Source of the DNA: a virus
Length of the DNA: 26,470 nt
IMG/VR virus record: IMGVR_UViG_3300029319_000412
Span: 1 to 26,470 of that record
Reading direction: 5' to 3' (one strand)
Shown here: positions 14,394 through 23,319 of the stretch, in pieces
Layout of the letters: each line of letters starts with the position of its first letter
Position numbering within the stretch: position 1 is the first letter of the stretch
Position numbers and translations under genes: made by a program
Notes under the pieces: generated by a model
What the model saw: only the letters and a program-made list of their open reading frames with translations
Databases searched by the model: none
What the model was told of the DNA's origin: nothing

Positions 14394-16175
14394 ATGTCAG
14401 TTTTAGATAAATTAACAGAAGGTATCGTTAATCGTGATCTCCAGAAGGAAGGTGCTGCCCTGCTTGCGAAGTGGGAAAACACTGGACTTCTTGAAGGATT
14501 GAATAACGAGCGTTCAAAAGACAGCATGGCTCGTTTGCTTGAAAACCAAGCGAAAGAGCTTTTGAGAGAAGCATCCACCATGGCTGGTGGAGATGTTGAA
14601 GGTTTCGCAGCAGTTGCGTTTCCAATCGTTCGCCGTGTATTCGGTAGCCTGATCGCTAACGATCTCGTAAGCGTTCAACCAATGAGTCTCCCATCGGGTC
14701 TCATCTTCTTCCTTGACTTTGCTTACACTGATAGCAAAGCAGCAGCAGGTGCGGAAGTAGGAAAATCACTTTACGGTGGAGGAGTTGTTGGTCAAGAACT
14801 CACAGGTGGTGTTGATCTTGGAATGACTACGGCAGCCGCATCCGTAGAGGCATCCAATCCAGAAAAAGGCTTTTATGGTCTTAACAATGGATATTCATCC
14901 CCAACTGCATCAGTGGATATGCAGAAGGCATTAACTAGAGTTGTGACAGGTGTGTATCCGGGCGATGAAAGCACTAACATTCACAAGTTGTGTTTGTATG
15001 ATGTGGATATCGCATCCGGTTCTCTTGTTTCTATCGCAACTTTCGAAGAAAGCTTAATTACGGGATCAAACGGAACTCCATTCAACTCTGACAACTTGAT
15101 TGCTTTAGATATTGATTTGGTTGGTGAAGCTGGTGCAAGTGATGATGTAGCTAAACTTCAAAGAAGATTGACACATAGGTCTGATACCGCAGGCTTGTTA
15201 AACCTTGTTTTTGTTGCTACAGCTTCCGCAGCCGATAATGCACAGAAAAACCTTAATGATGCTATTGACAGGGCCCACGGAACGCACAAAATGTCGTTCG
15301 CTCTTGTTGATAACTTCGCAGGTGATCCAAAGGCAGCAGCCGCTAATTCAATCGGAGCTGTTGCTGGTGATGATGACTGGGGATTGGAAGGCAAATCAGA
15401 AATCCCAGAGATCGACATCAAAGTTGATTCTGTCAGCGTAACCGCAGTAACCAAGAAGCTCAAGGCTAAGTGGACACCAGAATTGGGGCAAGATCTCAAT
15501 GCTTATCACAACCTTGATGCAGAAGTTGAGCTTACAAGCATCCTTTCTGAGCAAATTGCTTTGGAAATCGATAGAGAAATCCTTAAGGATCTTGTTGCAG
15601 GCGCAACTGCTGGTACTTACTACTGGTCACGTCGTCCGGGTCGTTTCCTCGTAAGAGACACTGGTGCTCAGGTCGGCGGCAATACTGCCAACGAAGGATT
15701 GTTCGGTGCAGACTTCACTGGTACCGTTTCCGAGTGGTACGAGACATTGGTTGAAACTCTTAACGATGTATCGGCGCAAATCCACAGAAAGACACTTCGT
15801 GGTGGTGCTAACTTCGTTGTTTGTTCACCAGAAGTTGCCAATATCCTTGAGTTCACTGCTGGCTTTAGAGCTAATGTAACTGCTGATTCTGACAGAGGTA
15901 CTGTTGGTGCAGTTAATGTTGGTTCCTTGAGCAAGAAGTGGGATGTGTATGTTGACCCTTACTTCCCAAGAAATGTTATTCTCATTGGGCGTAAAGGTGG
16001 ATCATTCCTCGAAAGCGGATATGTGTACGCACCATATGTACCACTTCAGGTAACTCCAACTATCTTCGGTGTCGAGGACTTCGTACCTCGTAAGGGTGTC
16101 ATGACCCGTTACGCCAAGAAGATGGTAAGACCTGATATGTATGGTCTTGTTATTTGTAGAGATCTTCTTGGATAA
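14394..16175 (+). CDS. Major capsid protein (gp23-like)
   Basis: This is the main shell protein. The N-terminus (residues 1-59) resembles the T4 gp23 delta region: LLAKWENTGLLEG and SMARLLENQAKELLREA. After it comes the conserved core FPIVRRVFGSLIANDLVSVQPMSLPSG (about 75-101). Cleavage by the protease is expected after E59 in L-R-E|A, matching the (L/I)-x-E rule and T4's cut after E65. The 593 residues exceed T4 gp23 (521), with likely surface insertions in the middle. The C-terminal part (VYVDPYFPRNVILIG; YAPYVPLQVTPT; FVPRKGVMTRYAKK) is also gp23-like. AAGGAG precedes the start. CGT and C-ending codons are enriched, as expected for the most abundant protein. Confidence 0.95.
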   Translation: MSVLDKLTEGIVNRDLQKEGAALLAKWENTGLLEGLNNERSKDSMARLLENQAKELLREASTMAGGDVEGFAAVAFPIVRRVFGSLIANDLVSVQPMSLPSGLIFFLDFAYTDSKAAAGAEVGKSLYGGGVVGQELTGGVDLGMTTAAASVEASNPEKGFYGLNNGYSSPTASVDMQKALTRVVTGVYPGDESTNIHKLCLYDVDIASGSLVSIATFEESLITGSNGTPFNSDNLIALDIDLVGEAGASDDVAKLQRRLTHRSDTAGLLNLVFVATASAADNAQKNLNDAIDRAHGTHKMSFALVDNFAGDPKAAAANSIGAVAGDDDWGLEGKSEIPEIDIKVDSVSVTAVTKKLKAKWTPELGQDLNAYHNLDAEVELTSILSEQIALEIDREILKDLVAGATAGTYYWSRRPGRFLVRDTGAQVGGNTANEGLFGADFTGTVSEWYETLVETLNDVSAQIHRKTLRGGANFVVCSPEVANILEFTAGFRANVTADSDRGTVGAVNVGSLSKKWDVYVDPYFPRNVILIGRKGGSFLESGYVYAPYVPLQVTPTIFGVEDFVPRKGVMTRYAKKMVRPDMYGLVICRDLLG

Positions 16176-16197
16176 CCCAAGTTAATCTCAAGTAACA

Positions 16198-16238
16198 CAA
16201 AGAGCCTCGTCATTTATTTGGCGGGGCTTTTTTATTTC
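16198..16238 (+). terminator. Strong rho-independent terminator after capsid gene
   Basis: A stem AGCCTCGTC/GGCGGGGCT with two G-U pairs (extendable through AAAG/TTTT) closes an ATTTATTT loop and is followed by six T residues. It lies about 25 nt after the capsid stop. Confidence 0.85.
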
Positions 16239-16264
16239 TATACTGCTTTAAACGCTGTCCAAGA

Positions 16265-16273
16265 CTAATTATA
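16265..16273 (+). promoter_or_regulatory. Candidate late promoter box CTAATTATA
   Basis: One mismatch from CTATTTATA. It lies after the capsid terminator and 38 nt before the gp13-like gene, whose AAGGAG ribosome site lies in between. Confidence 0.4.
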
Positions 16274-16311
16274 GATAGCGTATTATATTTTGAATTAAGG
16301 AGATCTAAAAT

Positions 16312-17601
16312 ATGGCTCTTCCAACCTTGACACCGGCAAGCAATACTAGTGTGTCTATATTGCCAGCAACAGGTACAGCAGGAAATGTTAATAGTGCATC
16401 TAGTCCATTGCCATATGGCATATATGTTACCAAAGCGTCTACCACTGCTGCTGCAACTGCCTTTAAAGAAGGGGCGGCAGATCAGGTATCATATGTTTAC
16501 CAGAAGCTCGGTGGAGAAATACTCGACATTGAATTGTCAGAATATCAAGTGTATGCTGCCTATGAAGAGGCTGTATTAGAATATTCTTATATTGTCAATG
16601 TTCATCAGGCAAAGAATACAATGCCAAGTCTCCTTGGTAATCCAACAGGCACATTTGACCAAGATGGCGAAATGACAAATGGGGATGCACTTAGTGGCTC
16701 CAACATTGAAGCAAGATATCCAACATTTAATTTTGAATATGCCAAAAAGGTTGGGAATACACTATCAACCGAAGGAGGCTTTGGTGGTGAAGTGCCGATA
16801 TATTCTGCCTCGTTCACAACTGAAGTGGGCAAGCAAGATTATGATCTTCAGGCAATAATTGAAAATACATCTACAACAGACTCATCCAGCCCTTTCTATA
16901 ATGCTGTTGGAAACAATAGAGTAACAATTAGAAAAGTGTTTTATAAGACACCACAAGCAATGTGGAGATTCTATGGATATTACGGTGGACTCAATACAGT
17001 GGGCAATCTTTCTTATTATGGTCAGTATGCCGATGATTCTACATTTGAGGTAATCCCAGTTTGGCAAAACAAAGCGCAAGCCATGGCATTTGAAGATGCG
17101 CTTTGGACTAGAACATCCCACTTTTCTTACGAGATTAAGGACAACAAGCTAAGAATATTCCCAGATACAACCCACGTCTCACCAACAAAAATGTGGGTAG
17201 AATTCAGTGTAAAATCAAGTGCTTGGGACGATGCAGAAGATAAGACGGGTGCCAGAGGCATCAACAACATGAATACCTTACCTTTTGAAAACATAGAGTA
17301 TCTAAACATTAATTCGATTGGAAAGCAATGGATTAGAAGATTTGCCCTTGCACTTTCAAAAGAAATGCTAGGAAACATAAGAAGCAAATTTGCTACAATT
17401 CCAATTCCGGGCAACAATGTGACCTTAAATGGACCAGCACTTGTTTCAGAAGGAAAAGCAGAACAAACTGCTTTAAGAGATGAATTAAAAACAGTATTGG
17501 ATGAGATGACCTATCCAAAGTTAGTAGAACAAACTGCACAAGTAGTGGAGAATACAACAAAAACAATGCAGGGAGTTCCTATTCCTGTTTTCGTAGGATA
17601 A
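16312..17601 (+). CDS. Neck / head-completion protein (gp13-like)
   Basis: The product has 429 residues. The C-terminal 120 residues carry the gp13-type pattern: a helix IGKQWIRRFALALSKEMLG, then IPIPGNNVTLNGPALVSEGK, then a helical stretch through RDELKTVLDEM. In T4, gp13 joins gp14 to close the filled head at the portal. T4 gp13 is shorter (309). Here the N-terminal half holds an extra Ser/Thr-rich region and a Tyr-rich beta part (WRFYGYYGGLNTVGNLSYYG). Location right after the capsid gene and before the gp14- and gp15-like genes supports the call. An AAGGAG ribosome site precedes the ATG. Confidence 0.7.
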   Translation: MALPTLTPASNTSVSILPATGTAGNVNSASSPLPYGIYVTKASTTAAATAFKEGAADQVSYVYQKLGGEILDIELSEYQVYAAYEEAVLEYSYIVNVHQAKNTMPSLLGNPTGTFDQDGEMTNGDALSGSNIEARYPTFNFEYAKKVGNTLSTEGGFGGEVPIYSASFTTEVGKQDYDLQAIIENTSTTDSSSPFYNAVGNNRVTIRKVFYKTPQAMWRFYGYYGGLNTVGNLSYYGQYADDSTFEVIPVWQNKAQAMAFEDALWTRTSHFSYEIKDNKLRIFPDTTHVSPTKMWVEFSVKSSAWDDAEDKTGARGINNMNTLPFENIEYLNINSIGKQWIRRFALALSKEMLGNIRSKFATIPIPGNNVTLNGPALVSEGKAEQTALRDELKTVLDEMTYPKLVEQTAQVVENTTKTMQGVPIPVFVG

Positions 17602-17607
17602 TAAAAA

Positions 17608-18099
17608 GTGGCAAAGAAGAATAAATGGACACAACCTAGTAATCCTCCACCTCCTCTCTTTACAGGAAAGAAAGAGAGAGATCTCGTCAAGAAGATCAAT
17701 GACGAGATTATAGAGAGAGTTGTAGGGCAAACTGTTATGTATTATCCTATAAGTTTAGAACACACTAATTTTCATCCACTTTATGGCGAAGCAATAAATA
17801 AGACCTTTTTGCCACCTATTAGAGTTCATGCACTTGTTCAATGGCAAGGAATAGCCTCTACCAATACCAACATAGGCATTGATAAGGTGTCTTCTATAGA
17901 TGTATTTTTTCACAAAAGAAGATTAGTTGAAGACCAAGATTTGTATGTTAGGGAAGGAGATTTCGTCTTATATGGACAATTCTTATATGAGATATTATCT
18001 CTAAACGAGCCGAAGGAAATATTCGGACAAGTCGATCATAAAATGGAAATTTTAGCAAAATGCACAAGAGCAAGAAGGGGGGTTTTTGATGCCACATGA
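17608..18099 (+). CDS. Neck protein (gp14-like)
   Basis: The product has 163 residues from a GTG start at 17608, 6 nt after the previous stop. Features that fit the gp14 neck family are RVVGQTVMYYPIS (about 31-43), HPLYGEAINKTF (53-64), SSIDVFFHKRRLVEDQDLYVREGDFV and a final FGQVDHKMEILAKCTRAR. T4 gp14 is longer (256), so this is a compact version. With gp13 it would form the neck that seals the head and receives the tail. It overlaps the next gene by 11 nt. Confidence 0.65.
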   Translation: MAKKNKWTQPSNPPPPLFTGKKERDLVKKINDEIIERVVGQTVMYYPISLEHTNFHPLYGEAINKTFLPPIRVHALVQWQGIASTNTNIGIDKVSSIDVFFHKRRLVEDQDLYVREGDFVLYGQFLYEILSLNEPKEIFGQVDHKMEILAKCTRARRGVFDAT

Positions 18100-18997
18100 T
18101 GATAAGTACAGGGACCTTCCGCCAGAACCAGCATCACTTAGCTATCCTCAAGGGCTAAAGGAGGTTAATTTTGCTCCGTCAACATTAGAGACTATAGATT
18201 ATGCCATCTATGATTATATGAATGACGAATTTGATTTTCACATAACCACCAATAAGGGCTTTGAGAAAGTGCCTGTTATATGGGTTGCCTCTGAAAGAGC
18301 TTACCAAATTAAAGACAGAAAAGAACTCCGTGATGATGAAGGGGCAATTATTATGCCTATTATCACCATTGAGAGAACATCTGTTGCCAAAAAACTAAAC
18401 GTAAAAGGGTCTTATTATGGGGCACAATTGATAAATCAGGACGAGAAAGGCGGCGGTGTTATCATCGGAAGAAAAATTCAACAAAAGAAAACTTCTGAAT
18501 TTAACAATGCAGATCAAAACAGGAAATATCCCGCTTCTGCTCCTTTGGCAGGACCAAAATTTATTCGCAGAACAGATAAAAGAAAAGTTGTATATGAAAC
18601 AATTTCTATACCACCAATCGTTTACCTTGATATAAACTACAAAATAATTTTAAGAACCGAGTATCAGCAACAAATGAACGAACTAACCCAAGTATTCGCT
18701 ACCAGACCGGGAACAATAAACAGCTTGCTTTTAAAAAGAGACGGGCACAAATACGAAGCATTTGTGCAGGAAAACTTCGGACAAAACAACAACATCAGTG
18801 CAATGGACAACCAAACAAGAAAGTTTGAGACTTCCATTGATATTAATGTTCTTGGGTATGTTGTTGGCGAAGGAGACAACGAAGATAGACCTAAATTCTC
18901 AATTAGAGAAAATGCTGTTGAAGTCAAATTTCAGAGAGAAAAGGCTATTTTTGGAGATATTCCAGAAACAAAAGATGCCAGTGGGTATAGAGAATAA
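18089..18997 (+). CDS. Tail completion / sheath stabiliser (gp15-like)
   Basis: The product has 302 residues from the ATG at 18089, with GGGGGG at 18077-18082 as ribosome site; a TTG at 18086 is the alternative. The architecture parallels T4 gp15 (272 residues): an N-terminal segment ending VPVIWVASERAYQ (compare VPITYASKEHF), then IIMPIITIERTS, then PPIVYLDINYKIILRTEYQQQMNELTQVF, then a DNQTRKFETSIDINVLGYV block and a C-terminal tail. In T4, gp15 caps the finished tail and joins it to the neck. The position, after gp13/gp14-like and before sheath, fits. A charged loop (about 120-165) is not seen in T4. Confidence 0.75.
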   Translation: MPHDDKYRDLPPEPASLSYPQGLKEVNFAPSTLETIDYAIYDYMNDEFDFHITTNKGFEKVPVIWVASERAYQIKDRKELRDDEGAIIMPIITIERTSVAKKLNVKGSYYGAQLINQDEKGGGVIIGRKIQQKKTSEFNNADQNRKYPASAPLAGPKFIRRTDKRKVVYETISIPPIVYLDINYKIILRTEYQQQMNELTQVFATRPGTINSLLLKRDGHKYEAFVQENFGQNNNISAMDNQTRKFETSIDINVLGYVVGEGDNEDRPKFSIRENAVEVKFQREKAIFGDIPETKDASGYRE

Positions 18998-19121
18998 AAT
19001 AGTCAATCTTTTTGCTTATCTAGTTATATTTAATAATTTTGTCCTTTCTAATTGCTCCTTACTATTTATTAAAGAAAAAATGTTTTTTATTCCAAGAGAA
19101 TACAAAAGGAGACTCTAAGTA
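18998..19121 (+). other. 124-nt AT-rich intergenic leader before the sheath gene
   Basis: The gap holds no gene and no convincing hairpin terminator. It contains a promoter-like box at 19062 and the sheath gene's AAAAGGAGA ribosome site at about 19104. Confidence 0.5.
19062..19070 (+). promoter_or_regulatory. Candidate late promoter box CTATTTATT
   Basis: One mismatch from CTATTTATA, 51 nt before the sheath gene, in an AT-rich gap. Confidence 0.4.
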
Positions 19122-22100
19122 ATGTCAGCAAAGAATTTCAAGTTTGTTTCCCCCGGCGTTTTCATCAATGAGATTGACAATTCTCAATTGCCGAAAGCAG
19201 CACCAGCAGTGGGACCAGTTGTTATTGGTCGTTTTAGAAGAGGACCAGCCTTTATACCAACAAGAGTAGAATCACTTTCAGAGTTGATTCAAATTTTTGG
19301 AGAGCCAATCAGGGGCGATGAGGCATCCGATGTTTGGAGAGGTGGTCTTCCAACTGGACCAACATATGGTGCATATGCTGCCGCTGCATGGCTCAAAAAT
19401 GGTGCTCCAATTACTATTGTTAGAATTTTGGGCGATCAGCACGAAGAAGCCGTAGTTGATAGCGCAAAGGCTGGCTGGTCCATGGGCTCAACGCCAACGA
19501 ATGCTGGATCCTCTGGTGGAGCGTATGGTCTTTTCTTGATGAACTCTGGAAACTTCGCAGAAGGCGTAACTGGATCTGCAAACGGAGTCTTGGCTGCGAC
19601 TTGGTACTTTGATAGTGGCGGAATCATTCTCTCTGGTTCAATCGCCGGAGCAGCAACTGACGTTGTTTCTGGCTCGGGTGTTCTTATCGAAGCAGATGGA
19701 AGCCCATCAGCAGCTAAATTTACAGCAGAATTGTTTGATGAAAATGGTGGTGATGGTGCTGGAACTCCAACAGATGTAGTTACATTTAGCTTTGACAAAA
19801 ACTCAAAGTATTACATCAGAAAGGTTTTTAATACAAACCCAACAAGAACAAATTCGAGCCTTATTTCTGGTGATGCGGCTAGGAAAAAATATTTCTTAGG
19901 AGAAACATACGAGCAAGCTGTAAAAGGCACTCTTAGTGGCACTAAAGTATACGGTGTTGTTTTGCCGCTTGGCGATAGTGTAGGAACTAAGGGTGGACAA
20001 AACTTTAAGAAAAAAGCAACCAGATCTCAGACTGGCTGGTTTGTGTCGCAGGACATAAGAACAACCGCAGGAAGTGGAACTCCGGGTGACAATACTTTAA
20101 TTCCAGCATACGACGCAGATAATGTTGCAATTTGTCCTCGCTTGTTTAAGTTCCATGTTTTAAGCGAGGGAGAAACAGAACAGCGTTCTTACAAAATATC
20201 TATTGAAAATGTTAAATACTCCAAGAGAGTAGATATTGACCCATACGGGTCTTTCTCGGTTGTTTTAAGATCTATTTATGATAGCGATAATGCCCCAAGG
20301 ATAGTTGAGAGATATGATAACTGTAACTTGAATCCTAATTCTGCAAACTACGTTGCAAAGAAAATTGGAGATGTTTACTACGAATGGGATAATACAAAGA
20401 AAAGACTAGTAGAATATGGAACATATCCAAATAGGTCTAATTTCATTAGGATTCAAATGGCTAGCGAGGTCGATTTGGGTCAAGCAGATTCTGAGTTGCT
20501 TCCATTCGGTGCTCAGGGACCTGTCAAAAGAACAGGGTTCTCAATACAGTTTGATTCTGGCTCTGCCAGTGGTATCTATGGTACAGGATCTTTCTTGGCA
20601 GAATCCTCTTCATATGGAGACGCCGATGTATCACTGGACATATTAAATGTTAGGAGATCACCAGCGCAATCATTTAAGTGGTTTGACCAAGCTGGCGGGG
20701 ATGCAGCTGCACCAAATAACGCTATTATTTGGGGTGGTGGTGGACAAAACGGCGCAGTCGCTAGTGCTACAGACAAGCTTAATGCAGCAAGTATAACTGA
20801 CCTCGATGAATTCACATTTAACGTCCCAGCATCTGTTGGCGGATCAGGCACAACGATTAGGGTTATATTAAAAGACGCTCTCAATGACGCAGCCGCAGGA
20901 GTAATCCACGTAAAGAGAACTGGGACCCCATCCGATGACGCTGCTAGCATTATATTGGCTTTTGATGGTACCGCTGACGAAACAAAAGTGAGATACGGAA
21001 ATGCGGCTGCTGGGGATTCAACAAATGGTGTTGCCGGTTTAGACGCTTCAGCGGGAACGGGAAATAAGATTACTCTTACTGCAACTCAACAAGGAACAGC
21101 AGGGAATACTATTTCAATTGTTAATGTTGCGGGAACAATAAATGACGCTGCTGTATCATTTGGAGGCGGCATCGATCCAACCCCAGCACCGGGACAAGCA
21201 CAGTTCCTTGCATCCGTTAAATTCCCAGACTTCTTCCTTAGAGATGGTGCCGAAGATGGTAATTTGAGTGATCCAACACTTGCTTACTTTGGTTTTAGCA
21301 CAACTAGTGGATCAACAGATACTACATTTGATGCTAGTAACTTAGATCTCTTAAGGGCGCTACCAGCAGACTATGGTCAATTCGCTACTAGCGATTACAC
21401 TAAGAGAATGTTCATGTTCTCGCTAGACGATATTAGTGCTAGTTTCGATGGTCTAAGCGGGTCTTACTCGTACTCTTCTGGCTCTAGGGCTGCTGGTACA
21501 TCAGTAACTGCAAGAAATGGTTCCTACAGAGACATTTTGGATGCAGGATATGACAGGTTTACCGTACCTCTTTTCGGAGGATTTGATGGGCTTGATGTAA
21601 GAGAAGCAGAGCCATTTAACATCAGAGCGTTGCCTAGTGATGCTACAGAAAGAACATATGCTATGTACTACTCCGTAAAGAAAGCAATTGACATTTTAGC
21701 AGACCCAGAGTTTGTAGAAATGAACTTGGTTGCTGTTCCGGGAATTAGAAACGAATCACTTACACAACACCTTGTTAATGTTTGTGAAGATCGTGGCGAT
21801 GCCTTGGCAATTATTGACCCACTAGGGGGATACAAGCCAGCATCTGACGAGGCTGGTTCAGAGCAAAGTAGAATTACAACTGATCATGTTAAAGAAGTTG
21901 TCGATAATATGCAGGAAAGGGCGATCAACTCCAGTTATGGATGTGCGTACTATCCTTGGGTTAGAATTAATGATGATATTGGTGGCGGATCTCTTTGGGT
22001 CCCGCCATCTGTTGCAGCAATTGGAACAATGGCATTTTCAGATAAGCAAAGGGCACCTTGGTTTGCACCAGCTGGATTTGCTAGAGGCGGCTTAAGCAGG

Positions 22101-22577
22101 GGCGCAGCAGGCTTCCCTGTAACCAATGTGCGCTCTAAGCTCACTGCAAAGGAAAGAGATGATCTTTATGAAGTAAACATCAATCCAATTGGGTCTTTCC
22201 CAAGCGAAGGAATTGTTGTGTTTGGTCAAAAGACTCTGCAAGTCACACCCTCCGCATTGGACAGAATTAATGTTAGGCGATTGATGATACTTGTTAAAAA
22301 GCAAGTTTCTAGGATTGCAGCGAACTTATTATTTGAGCAAAATGTGGAAGCTACTTGGGACAAATTTAAAGGTCAAGTAGACCCTCTTTTGAGCAATATT
22401 AGAACAGGGTTTGGATTAACAGACTTCAAAGTAGTGCTCGACGAAACAACCACCACCCCAGAATTGGTAGATAGAAACATCATGTATGCTAAGATTTTCT
22501 TAAAACCAGCAAGAGCAATTGAATATATCGCAATTGACTTCAACATTACAAACACTGGTGCAAGTTTTGACGATTAA
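19122..22577 (+). CDS. Tail sheath protein (gp18-like), unusually large
   Basis: The contractile sheath subunit. The N-terminus (SPGVFINEIDNSQLPKAAPA; GPVVIGRFRRGPAFIPT) and the C-terminal core (MNLVAVPGIRNESLTQHLVN; RGDALAIIDPLGG; ALDRINVRRLMILVKK; YAKIFLKPARAIEYIAIDFN) are typical. At 1151 residues it is far longer than T4 gp18 (659). The extra length lies in the middle and includes a Gly/Ala/Thr-rich module at about residues 550-690 (FTFNVPASVGG; then LTATQQGTAGNTISIVNVAG) that looks like an inserted beta domain. It is probably exposed on the tail surface, since the core that contracts is C-terminal. It has its own promoter-like box and ribosome site. Confidence 0.93.
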   Translation: MSAKNFKFVSPGVFINEIDNSQLPKAAPAVGPVVIGRFRRGPAFIPTRVESLSELIQIFGEPIRGDEASDVWRGGLPTGPTYGAYAAAAWLKNGAPITIVRILGDQHEEAVVDSAKAGWSMGSTPTNAGSSGGAYGLFLMNSGNFAEGVTGSANGVLAATWYFDSGGIILSGSIAGAATDVVSGSGVLIEADGSPSAAKFTAELFDENGGDGAGTPTDVVTFSFDKNSKYYIRKVFNTNPTRTNSSLISGDAARKKYFLGETYEQAVKGTLSGTKVYGVVLPLGDSVGTKGGQNFKKKATRSQTGWFVSQDIRTTAGSGTPGDNTLIPAYDADNVAICPRLFKFHVLSEGETEQRSYKISIENVKYSKRVDIDPYGSFSVVLRSIYDSDNAPRIVERYDNCNLNPNSANYVAKKIGDVYYEWDNTKKRLVEYGTYPNRSNFIRIQMASEVDLGQADSELLPFGAQGPVKRTGFSIQFDSGSASGIYGTGSFLAESSSYGDADVSLDILNVRRSPAQSFKWFDQAGGDAAAPNNAIIWGGGGQNGAVASATDKLNAASITDLDEFTFNVPASVGGSGTTIRVILKDALNDAAAGVIHVKRTGTPSDDAASIILAFDGTADETKVRYGNAAAGDSTNGVAGLDASAGTGNKITLTATQQGTAGNTISIVNVAGTINDAAVSFGGGIDPTPAPGQAQFLASVKFPDFFLRDGAEDGNLSDPTLAYFGFSTTSGSTDTTFDASNLDLLRALPADYGQFATSDYTKRMFMFSLDDISASFDGLSGSYSYSSGSRAAGTSVTARNGSYRDILDAGYDRFTVPLFGGFDGLDVREAEPFNIRALPSDATERTYAMYYSVKKAIDILADPEFVEMNLVAVPGIRNESLTQHLVNVCEDRGDALAIIDPLGGYKPASDEAGSEQSRITTDHVKEVVDNMQERAINSSYGCAYYPWVRINDDIGGGSLWVPPSVAAIGTMAFSDKQRAPWFAPAGFARGGLSRGAAGFPVTNVRSKLTAKERDDLYEVNINPIGSFPSEGIVVFGQKTLQVTPSALDRINVRRLMILVKKQVSRIAANLLFEQNVEATWDKFKGQVDPLLSNIRTGFGLTDFKVVLDETTTTPELVDRNIMYAKIFLKPARAIEYIAIDFNITNTGASFDD

Positions 22578-22589
22578 AAAATAAATTAA

Positions 22590-22605
22590 ATACTATTTAT
22601 AGTAT
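22590..22605 (+). promoter_or_regulatory. Candidate late promoter box CTATTTATA inside a small palindrome
   Basis: The box (22593-22601) is an exact copy of the recurring motif and lies 40 nt before the tail tube gene. It sits within ATACTA-TTTA-TAGTAT, a perfect 6-bp inverted repeat that would form only a weak RNA hairpin. Confidence 0.5.
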
Positions 22606-22641
22606 AAAGAATAAAATAAACTTGAAAAGGAATTACTAACA

Positions 22642-23253
22642 ATGGGTAACACAGCATCAACTGATGGGAACGACAGCGGCTTCTGGGCTAGTGCAGTCAC
22701 AGAACCAAAAAGAAAGTATAGATTTACGCTCGCAGTTCAAGGACTTGAATCATGGACAATTACTAAAGTAAAAAGACCAAGTTTTAAGCTCACTGATAGT
22801 AGTCACATATTTTACAATCACAAATTCAATTTCCCCGGCAGGGTAGAGTGGGATCCGGTTAGTTTCACAACTGTAGACCCGATTAACCCTGACTCCACTG
22901 GTATTTTGATGAAAATGCTAATGGCTTCCGGCTATGAATTCCCAGACAAACAATTCGGAGGAGTGCAAGACACGTATAACTCTGTTAACAAGGTCAGCTC
23001 GGTTGACGCAATTAACCCTATTATAATTAAGGCATATGATGCTCAGGGAGTTTGCGTAGAAAAGTGGACTCTTAAAAATGCTTTTGTCACTAGTGTGGAC
23101 TTTGGAGAGTATGATTACAGTGCTGTAGATATGCTTAATATCCAAGTTACCTTAAAATATGACTGGGCGACATTGGAGAACATGGGCAATAGAGCACCGC
23201 TTCAAACAACACTCGCCGATGCTCCAATTCCAAATTCAGTACTTGAGCCATAA
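22642..23253 (+). CDS. Tail tube protein (gp19-like)
   Basis: The product has 203 residues and forms the inner tube of the contractile tail, on which the sheath assembles. Features of the gp19 family are KYRFTLAVQGLESWTITKVKR near the N-terminus, FNFPGRVEWDPVSFTTVDP (about 63-81), a helix with GILMKMLMASGY, then a strand-rich half with WTLKNAFVTSVDFGEYDYSA and MLNIQVTLKYDWA. T4 gp19 has 163 residues; the extra part here is an N-terminal extension and a short Pro/Ala-rich tail. It directly follows the sheath gene, as in T4. Confidence 0.92.
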   Translation: MGNTASTDGNDSGFWASAVTEPKRKYRFTLAVQGLESWTITKVKRPSFKLTDSSHIFYNHKFNFPGRVEWDPVSFTTVDPINPDSTGILMKMLMASGYEFPDKQFGGVQDTYNSVNKVSSVDAINPIIIKAYDAQGVCVEKWTLKNAFVTSVDFGEYDYSAVDMLNIQVTLKYDWATLENMGNRAPLQTTLADAPIPNSVLEP

Positions 23254-23319
23254 TAAAACTTTACATTTTTCTAAATTATGGTATAGTTATTATTGCCTTT
23301 TAAATTTTATGAGGAAATA

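Noticed and set aside
18086-18088. TTG starts at 1302, 18086 and 23293
   Set aside because: Each has an in-frame ATG shortly downstream that is a better start; two of these (18089, 23320) also have a good ribosome site.
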